Source: Fimbriimonadales bacterium (GTDB lineage Bacteria > Armatimonadota > Fimbriimonadia > Fimbriimonadales > GBS-DC). From it: DNA of 64,000 nt. The number at the start of each line of letters is the position of its first letter. Within the stretch, counting starts at the first letter, position 1. The stretch covers positions 434,001 to 498,000 of the forward strand of contig BPGO01000001.1 of the NCBI GenBank assembly GCA_026003075.1, written 5' to 3'. Under the pieces are notes generated by a model. It was not told where the DNA came from. It ran no database searches and worked only from the letters and a program-made list of their open reading frames with translations. Made by a program: the position numbers and the translations under genes. Positions 8,898-16,472 of the stretch are shown piece by piece.

Positions 8898-8903
8898 TGG
8901 CAT

Positions 8904-10061
8904 ATGGCGTACGATGTGATTGTTCTGGGCGCAGGGGTCATTGGCTGTAGCGTCGCCTATCACTTAGCGACGCTCGGCGCAGGGCATATCGGCGTCTTGG
9001 AACGCGCTCCGAGTCTCGGTTCGGGCAGTACAGGCAAGGCGACAGGTGGGTTCCGCTGTCAATACAGCACCGCAATCAATGTGCGCCTGTCGCTGATGGC
9101 ACGCGAAAAACTCCTACGCTTCCGAGAAGAAACCGGAGTTGACCCCGAATATCGCCCCTATGGCTATCTGTTCGTCGCCAGCACGGAGTCGCAGATACAG
9201 ACCCTGCGCGACGCGCTTGCGGTGCAGCACGAGGCAGGTCTCCCCGAATCGCGTGCGGTCGATATCGAGGAGATACGCACACTCAACCCTGCGCTCTATA
9301 CGGACGACCTCATCGGGGGGACCTTCTGCCCGTTGGATGGCTTTATGCGTCCGATAAAGATTCTCCAGGGATATTATGAGGCGGCGCGACGGCTGGGCGT
9401 GGCGTTCCGATTCGGGGTGGGGCAAGCCCAAGTCTGGCGCGAAGGCGATCGGGTGCGCGGCGTCGTGCTTCCGGATGGGGAGAGGATTGAAGCAGGCGCC
9501 GTGGTGAACGCAGCGGGTGCGTGGGCAGGCATCGTGGCGCAGCAGGCAGGGGTGAATTTGCCCGTACAGCCACTCAAACGGCAGGTGGCGATTACCTACC
9601 CCTTTGCCGAGTTGCCCGAAACGATGCCGATGAGCGTCGATGTGAATGACGGCTTCCACCTGCGCGTGCGCGACGGGCGTGTGCTCCTGCTTTATCCCCA
9701 CGCGGTGCACAATGAACAGACCTTTGAGACGGATTTTGAGCGCGCGTGGCTGGACGCTGTCCAACAGCGGGCACGCCACCGCGTGCCGTGCCTCCGCAAC
9801 GCGCGTATCGACATCGAGAACTGCTGGGCGGGGCTATACGAGATGTCGCCCGACAAGCATGTGATTCTGGGTGAGGCGGCGGAGTTAAGTGGGTTCTACC
9901 TCGTGAACGGTTCGTCGGGGCATGGGGTGATGCACTCCCCCGCACTGGGTGAGTTGCTCGCGCGGCTCATCCTGCGGATGGAGTTGCCGTTCGACATCAC
10001 CCCCTTGCGCCCCACGCGGTTCGCCGAAGGCGCGTTGAATAGGGATACGGGCGTATTATAA
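8904..10061 (+). CDS. FAD-dependent oxidoreductase (DAO / sarcosine-oxidase-beta type)
   Basis: Flavoenzyme of the D-amino-acid-oxidase superfamily, 385 residues. It probably oxidises an amino acid or N-methylated amine; the substrate is not deducible. The dinucleotide-binding motif is VLGAGVIG at residues 7-14, followed by the STGKATGGFRCQYS block with the family's FAD contacts. The end has the NCWAGLYEMSPDKHVILGE and LVNGSSGHGVMHSPALGELLA blocks typical of sarcosine-oxidase-like proteins. The start at 8904 is set by the TACACT promoter and the immediate onset of the Rossmann strand; a longer in-frame extension upstream has no support. It is convergent with the thiolase gene. Confidence 0.87.
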   Translation: MAYDVIVLGAGVIGCSVAYHLATLGAGHIGVLERAPSLGSGSTGKATGGFRCQYSTAINVRLSLMAREKLLRFREETGVDPEYRPYGYLFVASTESQIQTLRDALAVQHEAGLPESRAVDIEEIRTLNPALYTDDLIGGTFCPLDGFMRPIKILQGYYEAARRLGVAFRFGVGQAQVWREGDRVRGVVLPDGERIEAGAVVNAAGAWAGIVAQQAGVNLPVQPLKRQVAITYPFAELPETMPMSVDVNDGFHLRVRDGRVLLLYPHAVHNEQTFETDFERAWLDAVQQRARHRVPCLRNARIDIENCWAGLYEMSPDKHVILGEAAELSGFYLVNGSSGHGVMHSPALGELLARLILRMELPFDITPLRPTRFAEGALNRDTGVL

Positions 10062-10085
10062 ACCGCCCTGCGGTGCGGACAGCGG

Positions 10086-11270
10086 TTAGCCTGTTCGCTC
10101 GAACAGCCCTGCAGCGCCCATCCCCAGCGCGGCGCACATCGTGACCAAGCCGTAGCGACCGCCTGTGCGTTGCAGCGCGTACGCGAGCGTAGCAACCTGC
10201 CGCGCGCCCGTGCAGCCCAACGGATGCCCCAGCGCAATCGCGCCGCCCAGCGGGTTCACCCGCTCCATCGGCATCGCGTAAATCGCGTTGGACGCCAGCA
10301 CCTGCGCTGCGAACGCCTCGTTGAACTCGATATGGTCAATCGCGTCGAGGGCGACGCCCACGCGCTGGAGCAGCTTGGGAATGGCATATGCCGGTGCGAC
10401 GCCGAAGTCTTCGGGTGTCAGCGCCGCGGTCGTGTAGCCGACAAAGCGCAGCATGGGTTTGATGCCCAGAGCGTTCGCCTTGCGCTCGCTCATCACAATC
10501 ACGGCGGCGGCGCCGTCGCTGCGTTGCGAGGCGTTGCCCGCAGTAATCAACCCATCGGGGCGAAATGCAGGCTTCAGTCTCGCCAACGAATCCAAACTCG
10601 TGTCGCGTCGTGGTCCCTCGTCTTTAGCAAGCGTCATGCGCTCCCGCACGGGGCGCCCACACCCGTCTACGGTCTGCACCTCTGTGTGGACCGGGGCGAT
10701 TTCCGCGTCGAACAGCCCCTCGTCCTGCGCGCGCACGGCTTTCTGGTGGCTCTGCAAGGCGAAAGCATCCGCCTGCTCGCGCGTAATGCCATACTTACGG
10801 GCGAGTTGCTCCACCGACAGCCCCATACTTAGGTAGGTGTTGGGAGCGTCCTGAAACAGTGTGGGGTTCGGATGCGTGTGGATATCCAGAAACGGGGTAC
10901 GGCTCATGCTTTCCACGCCGCCCGCGAGGATGACCTCCGCGTCGCCTGAGCGAATGCGTTCCGCCGCAATCGCGATGGCTTCCAGCCCAGACGCGCAGAA
11001 GCGATTCACGGTCGCGCCGGGTGTGCTCAGGGGCAACCCGGCACGCAGCGCCGCAACACGCGCGATGTTCATGCCCTGCTCCCCTTCGGGCGTCGCGCAG
11101 CCGAAAATCACATCCTCAATCTCGTTGGGGTCTAATGCGGGGCAGCGTGCCAGAACCGCCTGAATCGCGAACGCCGCCAAATCGTCGGGGCGGGTGTGGC
11201 GCAAGATCCCGCGTGGCGCTTTGCCAATCGGTGTGCGCACAGCAGCGACAATCAACGCCTCGTTACTCAT
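10086..11270 (-). CDS. Acetyl-CoA acyltransferase (thiolase)
   Basis: Thiolase catalysing reversible condensation or cleavage of acyl-CoA, for beta-oxidation or acetoacetyl-CoA formation. It has 394 residues. The nucleophile is C92 in NRFCASGLEAI, the catalytic His is in the ALGHPLGCTGARQ block, which also holds the second active-site Cys, and NEAFAAQVLA is present. GGAGG 5 nt before ATG 11270 decides the start. A TATCCT lies farther upstream (11288-11293), giving an ordinary leader. No beta-oxidation partners are adjacent, so the pathway direction is open. Confidence 0.93.
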   Translation of the reverse strand: MSNEALIVAAVRTPIGKAPRGILRHTRPDDLAAFAIQAVLARCPALDPNEIEDVIFGCATPEGEQGMNIARVAALRAGLPLSTPGATVNRFCASGLEAIAIAAERIRSGDAEVILAGGVESMSRTPFLDIHTHPNPTLFQDAPNTYLSMGLSVEQLARKYGITREQADAFALQSHQKAVRAQDEGLFDAEIAPVHTEVQTVDGCGRPVRERMTLAKDEGPRRDTSLDSLARLKPAFRPDGLITAGNASQRSDGAAAVIVMSERKANALGIKPMLRFVGYTTAALTPEDFGVAPAYAIPKLLQRVGVALDAIDHIEFNEAFAAQVLASNAIYAMPMERVNPLGGAIALGHPLGCTGARQVATLAYALQRTGGRYGLVTMCAALGMGAAGLFERTG

Positions 11271-11375
11271 GAATGCCTCCGCGTGAAAGGATACCCTATG
11301 CAACTCCTTTCCGTAGCGCCCAGCGTTCATCTGAAATTAATCCAGCGTTCATTCGCGTTTAGAGCGCGATTGGCA

Positions 11376-11381
11376 TATAAT
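11376..11381 (+). promoter_or_regulatory. -10 hexamer of sensor kinase gene, leaderless type
   Basis: Perfect TATAAT, 6 nt before ATG 11388, with no Shine-Dalgarno. It supports starting the kinase here rather than at the earlier in-frame codons inside the divergent region. Confidence 0.6.
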
Positions 11382-11387
11382 ATAGGT

Positions 11388-13178
11388 ATGGCAAGCAAAG
11401 CAGCTGTGCGTCAGAATAACCGGACGATGGAGGCGTACCGCCAGCTCTTGCTGGAGGTGAGTACCTTCTTTCACCCTGACCCCGAAGTTTCTTACCGCTT
11501 CGTCGCCGATCGGCTGAGCGCGTTTTACGGTGGTGCGACGGCAGCAATTACTTTACATCAGAGCAGGCAAATTGCTTTCAAGTATGTCGCGAACGCGCCC
11601 GAGTGGGCGAAGGGATTATGCGGTGTGCCGACAGAGGACGCCTATTGTGCTCGCACCCTCCGCACCAACAAAGTGACATTGATACAGGATGTGCGCCGTG
11701 ACGCCGAGTTCTGTCATTTTCAAACGGTTGGGCTGGGCTGGACGCGCTATCTGGGTGCGCCGATTCGCAATAATCAGGGGCAACCGATAGGCACGCTTTG
11801 TATCATCGACGGTCGTCACGACGATGTCCTCTGCGAAGCGGATAAGGAGCTGGTCGCCTTGTTGGCGATGCGCGTCAGCACGGAATTGGAACGGGAGCGG
11901 TTGTTCGAGGAGCGTGTGGCGCAAGAGCGTCGCGCTTTGGCAGAGCGAAACCAGCAGTTGGAGCGCACCCAGCGCACGCTGGACGCGATTGCCCGTGCAC
12001 TGCGTTATTCCAATTTGCTGGAGGAGGAGACCCTGCTGGCGCAGGCGTTAGCGGAGTCGTTGAAGCAGATTCGCGAGATTAGCGGCGTCGCGATTGTGCG
12101 TAAGCAAGAATCAAATCACCTGCTGCGTGGCGTGTTCGCCTTGCCGCATACTACGCGCGACATGCCGACACGGCTCCCCGCATGGCATGAACTTTGGGAG
12201 CGACTGGAGAGCGGGGCAGCGACGGTTTTGCCGTTGCCTTCTCCGCTCGCGCGACAGCTCGGCGGTGCATGGGGCGTCGCCTGCGCGTACCGCGATATGC
12301 AGCAGATCGCAGGCGTCATCGCGATTGCCTGCAGCGAACTGCCTGAGTCCGACGCCTTCCGTGCCGTCTATTTGGAGCCTATCTTAAATCTCGTTGTACA
12401 AATCATAGAAGGTCATCGCCTACGCGCTCATCTACAGCGCATGTACGAAGAGTTGGCGTGCATGCAGCAGCAGTTGATACAGCGTGAAAAACTCTCTGTC
12501 GTCGGCGCGCTTGCTGCAGCCACGGCGCACGACATCCGCAATATCGTCAGCTCGCTCGCGCTCTCGTTGAACCTTAATCAAGACGAGCCGCATCGCTTGC
12601 TGCACGAACTCAAACATCAGCTGGATCGCTTGAATGTGCTATCTCATCGTCTGCTGTCTTATGCGCGCCCACAACAACTGGTGTATGAGGCGGTTCATTT
12701 ACCGACTTTGGCGCAGCACGTGCTGGAGCTTGTCGCTTCACAGGCGCAGATGGCGCAAGTGAAAACAGTACTGGAGATCACCCCACGCCTACCGAAAATT
12801 GAAGCCGACCCGAACCAGCTCGAGCATATGCTGGTCAACCTCGTGTTGAACGGCATCAAAGCGATGACCCCCATGGGAGGCGGTGTGCTGACGATTCGCA
12901 TTCGCCGCGTCCAGCGCGCTGTCTGCCTGAGTGTCCACGACACTGGTGAAGGCATCCCAGAAGACTTACTCCCGCGTTTGTTCGAACCGTTCATGTCCAC
13001 TCACAGAGACGGCTTCGGGCTGGGATTGTTTAGCGTTAAGCGCACGGTGGACATGCATCACGGGCGGATTGAAGTTCATTCGCAACGGGGGCAGGGCACG
13101 ATTTTTGAAATCTATCTCCCAATACGCCAGCCGAGAACAGGAGGGGCGCTGTATGAACCGTCTGCTTGTCGTCGATGA
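11388..13178 (+). CDS. Sensor histidine kinase with two GAF domains (NtrB-like core)
   Basis: Cytoplasmic two-component sensor, 596 residues from ATG 11388. The N-terminal third is a GAF domain (CGVPTEDAYCARTL, YLGAPIRNNQGQPIGTLCIID). A coiled coil follows, then a second, weaker GAF-like region and another short coil. The H-box is AATAHDIRNIVSSLALS. The ATPase domain has an N-box (LVNLVLNGIKAM), G1 (DTGEGIPEDLLPRLFEPF) and G2 (GFGLGLFSVKR). No membrane segment or signal peptide is visible, so the ligand is probably intracellular. It overlaps by 26 nt the start of a response regulator gene that is truncated. Confidence 0.9.
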   Translation: MASKAAVRQNNRTMEAYRQLLLEVSTFFHPDPEVSYRFVADRLSAFYGGATAAITLHQSRQIAFKYVANAPEWAKGLCGVPTEDAYCARTLRTNKVTLIQDVRRDAEFCHFQTVGLGWTRYLGAPIRNNQGQPIGTLCIIDGRHDDVLCEADKELVALLAMRVSTELERERLFEERVAQERRALAERNQQLERTQRTLDAIARALRYSNLLEEETLLAQALAESLKQIREISGVAIVRKQESNHLLRGVFALPHTTRDMPTRLPAWHELWERLESGAATVLPLPSPLARQLGGAWGVACAYRDMQQIAGVIAIACSELPESDAFRAVYLEPILNLVVQIIEGHRLRAHLQRMYEELACMQQQLIQREKLSVVGALAAATAHDIRNIVSSLALSLNLNQDEPHRLLHELKHQLDRLNVLSHRLLSYARPQQLVYEAVHLPTLAQHVLELVASQAQMAQVKTVLEITPRLPKIEADPNQLEHMLVNLVLNGIKAMTPMGGGVLTIRIRRVQRAVCLSVHDTGEGIPEDLLPRLFEPFMSTHRDGFGLGLFSVKRTVDMHHGRIEVHSQRGQGTIFEIYLPIRQPRTGGALYEPSACRR

Positions 13179-13359
13179 CGACGCCTTTCTGAGAGAGAAC
13201 CTCAAGCGTCTCTTAGAGCAGTATCAGTATGAAGTGGTCAGCGTTGCTTCAGGGGCGGACGCGCTCCGCGCACTCAGTGAAACGCCGTTCCAACTCGTTA
13301 TACTGGATTTGGGGCTGTCCGATGTGGTGTGGCGTTGGCTGCGCTTGCCGCATGGTTGA
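13153..13359 (+). pseudogene. Truncated response regulator receiver (N-terminal 68 residues)
   Basis: Partner regulator of the preceding kinase, broken. The start at 13153 has a strong AGGAGG and overlaps the kinase stop. The receiver fold begins correctly: acidic DDD after LLVV, the helix RENLKRLL, and the phospho-acceptor strand LVILDLGLSD with its Asp. It is cut right after that strand. From about 13321 the DNA belongs to the next gene, read in another frame, and the regulator frame meets a stop at 13357. Without alpha3-beta5 and any output domain it cannot work as a regulator. The cause could be a real deletion fusing two genes or an assembly misjoin. Confidence 0.8.
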
Positions 13360-14198
13360 CGAGCGCCAACGCACAGCTGGTGTACGGTATCACCGAGGAT
13401 AATCGTCTGATTAGTTTTGATGCATCTGATCCGACCGCGCTTTTGAGCAACAAGCCGATAACGGGATTGGCACAGCCATCCGAGTTGATATTGGGCATCG
13501 ACTTTCGCCCGCGCACACGCGAACTGTACGCTGTGGGCAGCTCGAATCGGCTTTACAAGATTAACCCGATGACGGGGATGGCGATGACTGTCGGCAGCGG
13601 CATGCCGTTCTCGCCTGCGCTTAACGGAGTGGAGTTCGGATTCGACTTCAATCCTGTCGTTGACCGCATCCGTCTTACCAGCGACACAGGTCAAAACCTG
13701 CGCTTGCATCCAGACACAGGGATGGTAGTGGCGGTTGATGGCAACCTGATGTATAATTCGGGCGACCCCAACTTTGGGCGTCAGCCGTGGATTGTCGGCT
13801 CCGCCTACACCAACAACCTCGATGGCGCAACCAGCACGATTCTCTACAACATCGATGCCCGACACGATGTTCTGGTGATTCAAAATCCCCCGAACGCAGG
13901 TGGCTTGGTAACCGTCGGTTCGCTGGGGATGAATGTCAGCTCAGTGCTGGGATTCGATATCCTCACGATGGGCGGGATGGACATAGGGTATGTGGCGGTT
14001 ATCGATGTCGACCGGGGTGATTTTCGCTCATGGTTTGGCACGATTAACCTCAACACAGGCATGATTAGCCCGATATCGCCAATCGGTGGCGTTGCGTTGC
14101 GCGTACGCGATATCGCGGTTGTGCCTGAACCAGCTTCTATAGCAGCACTGTCAATCGGTCTGGCGGGGTTGATGTTTGCCCGACGCCGACGACACTAA
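13329..14198 (+). CDS. DUF4394-type protein with PEP-CTERM sorting signal (5' end disturbed)
   Basis: Predicted secreted propeller-like protein handled by an exosortase. From the GTG at 13329 it has 289 residues. Residues 1-16 keep the hydrophobic core and ANA/Q cleavage site of a signal peptide but lack the usual Met and basic n-region, which were apparently lost at the junction with the truncated response regulator. The body matches DUF4394 (LISFDASDPT near the start, DFRPRTRELYAVG, GFDFNPVVDRIRL, LRLHPDTG). The C-terminus is a PEP-CTERM tripartite signal: VPEPAS, a hydrophobic stretch, then RRRRH. A strong hairpin follows the stop. Confidence 0.8.
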   Translation: MALAALAAWLTSANAQLVYGITEDNRLISFDASDPTALLSNKPITGLAQPSELILGIDFRPRTRELYAVGSSNRLYKINPMTGMAMTVGSGMPFSPALNGVEFGFDFNPVVDRIRLTSDTGQNLRLHPDTGMVVAVDGNLMYNSGDPNFGRQPWIVGSAYTNNLDGATSTILYNIDARHDVLVIQNPPNAGGLVTVGSLGMNVSSVLGFDILTMGGMDIGYVAVIDVDRGDFRSWFGTINLNTGMISPISPIGGVALRVRDIAVVPEPASIAALSIGLAGLMFARRRRH

Positions 14199-14213
14199 AT
14201 CCCATGCCTGCTC

Positions 14214-14240
14214 GGGTCTGGGCGTTAATCGCCCAGACCC
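14214..14240 (+). terminator. Strong hairpin after the PEP-CTERM gene
   Basis: An 11-bp perfect stem (gggtctgggcg / cgcccagaccc) with a 5-nt TTAAT loop. There is only a weak T-content tail. It lies between two co-directional genes, so it may terminate, attenuate or protect a processed 3' end. Confidence 0.55.
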
Positions 14241-14267
14241 ACTCTTAGCTTTGAGGAGGTTCTAATC

Positions 14268-15050
14268 ATGCACACTCACGAAACTTTGAGTCGGCGCGAG
14301 TTATTGAAATTGTTTGGCGCCTTCGGAATGGTTACTATCGGCGGTGCCCTATTGAGTGGCTGTGGGGGCAGCAGCAGCAACACGCGCCAGCCCACTCCTG
14401 ATGAAGAGATTCTTACTGCAGCCCAGATTGCGGAGGCCCTGGCGACGACCATGTACACAGCGATTATCGAGCAGTCATCTTTCTTCCAACGATTGAGTGC
14501 ATCTGACCAAAACTACTTTCGGGCAGCGCGGCAGGTGGAAATGGCGCACTATCAGTTACTGATGTCCGCGCGCAACAACACGCCTGCCCCTATCACAACC
14601 TTTTACTTTCCACAAGGAATGTTTACCGACGCTAAGACAACACTGGATACGCTGGTAACGCTGGAGGAAGCCTTTGTCGCCGCGTACTTGGTGGGCGTGC
14701 GCGATCTCTCCACGACCGCACTCAAGGTCACGGCGGCGCGTATTCTGGCGGTGGAAAGCGACCATCGCACGGTGGCGCGCGTTGTGGCGACGGAAGTTGA
14801 CCCTGCGGATGGCGGGCCGTTCACGACCTTGCGCGGGCTATCAGGTCAGGAAGAGCCAGTAGACCCGCCGAACGACAACGCCTTCGCACGCACTTTTCAG
14901 TTGAGTTCCATCGCCGATGCGGTGAACGCTTTGCGTCCCTTTATTAATCGCGACGCGGCGCAACAGGCAGGCTTCGATGTGAGTCGCTCCTTCCAGTTCC
15001 AGCCTTTCACTCCCACCCTGCCCAACCCACGCGGCGACATAAACGGCTAA
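14268..15050 (+). CDS. Ferritin-like domain lipoprotein with Tat signal
   Basis: Envelope-anchored four-helix protein of the ferritin_2 / desiccation-related type, 260 residues. The N-terminus holds a twin-arginine motif (LSRRELLKLFG) and a lipobox (LLSGC), so it is likely exported folded and lipid-anchored. Two candidate metal motifs, RQVEMAHYQ and VESDHRTV, sit in the helical part (about 45-180). The remainder is Pro/Asp-rich and ends in NPRGDING. GAGGAGG at 14253-14259 sets the start. The real activity is unknown: members have been linked to stress or desiccation but not to a defined reaction. Confidence 0.82.
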   Translation: MHTHETLSRRELLKLFGAFGMVTIGGALLSGCGGSSSNTRQPTPDEEILTAAQIAEALATTMYTAIIEQSSFFQRLSASDQNYFRAARQVEMAHYQLLMSARNNTPAPITTFYFPQGMFTDAKTTLDTLVTLEEAFVAAYLVGVRDLSTTALKVTAARILAVESDHRTVARVVATEVDPADGGPFTTLRGLSGQEEPVDPPNDNAFARTFQLSSIADAVNALRPFINRDAAQQAGFDVSRSFQFQPFTPTLPNPRGDING

Positions 15051-15076
15051 GTCCGCTTCACACGCGCCCCTCCCCA

Positions 15077-15106
15077 GGCGAGGCGAGCCCGCGCGTTCGC
15101 CTCGCC
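15077..15106 (+). terminator. Hairpin downstream of ferritin-like gene
   Basis: A 10-bp perfect stem (ggcgaggcga / tcgcctcgcc) with a 10-nt loop, 26 nt after the stop codon. The T-run is poor (gccttgt). The rest of 15107-15280 shows no gene. Confidence 0.5.
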
Positions 15107-15284
15107 GCCTTGTCACTGGACCGAACTTGTGCCGTGCCAATTCCTAAAATAGCTTTGTTATGATTATGGAACGTGCGATCGGAACGGCGCTGGATGGGGA
15201 ACTGGTGCATGTTCTCAAGTCGTGCCAGATAGGTAGCGTACCCTGACACGCGCCGCATAGCACAAAAATAACTATAACATAGGG

Positions 15285-15290
15285 TATAAT
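15285..15290 (+). promoter_or_regulatory. -10 hexamer of GntR-LacI regulator gene
   Basis: Perfect TATAAT, 40 nt before ATG 15331, giving a normal leader with a GGTGGAAAG ribosome site just before the start. Confidence 0.5.
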
Positions 15291-15330
15291 CCTACGACTG
15301 CCTTAAAACCATAAGGTTGTCGGTGGAAAG

Positions 15331-16452
15331 ATGACGATTCGGTTCAATGCGGAAACCCCGCGCTATGTGCAGGTACGCCAGTGGGTCGAGCGACAGATTA
15401 TCACGGGCTACTGGAAACCGGGCGATGTCTTGCCCCCAGAGCGGGTACTGGCGGAACAACTGGGCGTCAGCCCCCTAACCGTCAGTCGCGCCTTACAAGC
15501 GTTGGCGCGCGACGGGATCCTTTCGCGCAAGCGCCGAGTGGGCACGGTCGTTGCGGACAACCTGCCCCCAGCGCTCTTCCAGCGCTCCTTTACTGTGATG
15601 GCGCTGGGTTTGGGCGTGGGAACGCGCCAGTCGGTGGATTTCTACTTCAGCAGCGTGCAGCGCAGCATTCTCAACACGCTCGCGCCCCTGGGGCTTCGCA
15701 CTCTGTGGCTGGACTATCAAATCGATCAGATTGAGCGGGAACTCCTCTCATCGGAGTTTGTGGGTGTCTTGGCGATTGCCCCTGCTGCAGAACATATCGC
15801 GCTGTTGGAAGACCTCTATCAGCGGGGGATCCCTGTCGTGATTGTGGGCGCCAGTTCGAACGAGTGGGGAACGCCCACTGTAGACACCGACAACTACGGC
15901 GCGGCGCGGCACGGTGTGGAGCATCTGCTTAGTCTGGGGCACCGGCGATTTATTGGGCTATTCGGCGCGCTGGAGACCTTTAACTCGCGCGACCGCTGGC
16001 GGGGCTTCCGCGACGCGCTGCATGAAGCGGGCATCCCCGAATCGCAGATATGGACTTTCACCACACCCTACGCAGACGAGGTAGACGAGGCAAACCGTGA
16101 GGCGATTCGCACGGTGCTGCGCCTGCCCAACGGACCGACGGCGATTTTTGCAGGGGGCTACTACCTCGCGCTGGCGGCGTTGCAAACCGTGTATCAGGCA
16201 GGGTTGCGTGTGCCCGAAGAGGTGTCGCTCGTTGGCTTCGACGATCCGCCCTCCGCAGCGCTCTCCAACCCACCCCTGACCACCTTCCGCCAACCCCTCG
16301 AGCAGCTGGGCACACGCGCGGTGCAAAAATTGCTCGACTTGGCAAAAGGCAAACCTCCAGAGCCAGTCCACGAGTATCTCCCGATCGAGCTGGTAATTCG
16401 GCAGTCGTCAGGGCAGGTTGCCGTCGAGGCAGCGCCTTCACTCGTGCGCTGA
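15331..16452 (+). CDS. Transcriptional regulator, GntR N-terminus fused to LacI-type ligand domain
   Basis: AraR-like architecture, 373 residues. Residues 9-75 are a GntR winged helix (YVQVRQWVERQI, GDVLPPERVLAEQLGVSPLTVSRALQALARDGIL). Residues from about 85 to 360 form a periplasmic-binding-protein fold of the LacI type (GVEHLLSLGHRRFIGLFG, RWRGFRDALHEAGIP, PTAIFAGGYYLALAALQ, VSLVGFDDPP, LTTFRQPLEQLGTRAV). It should bind a sugar or similar ligand and repress nearby or distant genes. No sugar-utilisation gene is adjacent and no operator was identified. Confidence 0.9.
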   Translation: MTIRFNAETPRYVQVRQWVERQIITGYWKPGDVLPPERVLAEQLGVSPLTVSRALQALARDGILSRKRRVGTVVADNLPPALFQRSFTVMALGLGVGTRQSVDFYFSSVQRSILNTLAPLGLRTLWLDYQIDQIERELLSSEFVGVLAIAPAAEHIALLEDLYQRGIPVVIVGASSNEWGTPTVDTDNYGAARHGVEHLLSLGHRRFIGLFGALETFNSRDRWRGFRDALHEAGIPESQIWTFTTPYADEVDEANREAIRTVLRLPNGPTAIFAGGYYLALAALQTVYQAGLRVPEEVSLVGFDDPPSAALSNPPLTTFRQPLEQLGTRAVQKLLDLAKGKPPEPVHEYLPIELVIRQSSGQVAVEAAPSLVR

Positions 16453-16472
16453 GTTCGCCTGCGAAGGTGTTC

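Noticed and set aside
15302-15320. Short inverted repeat ACC-ATAA-GGT before the GntR-LacI gene as a possible operator
   Set aside because: Only 3 bp per arm; no second copy found near the gene.
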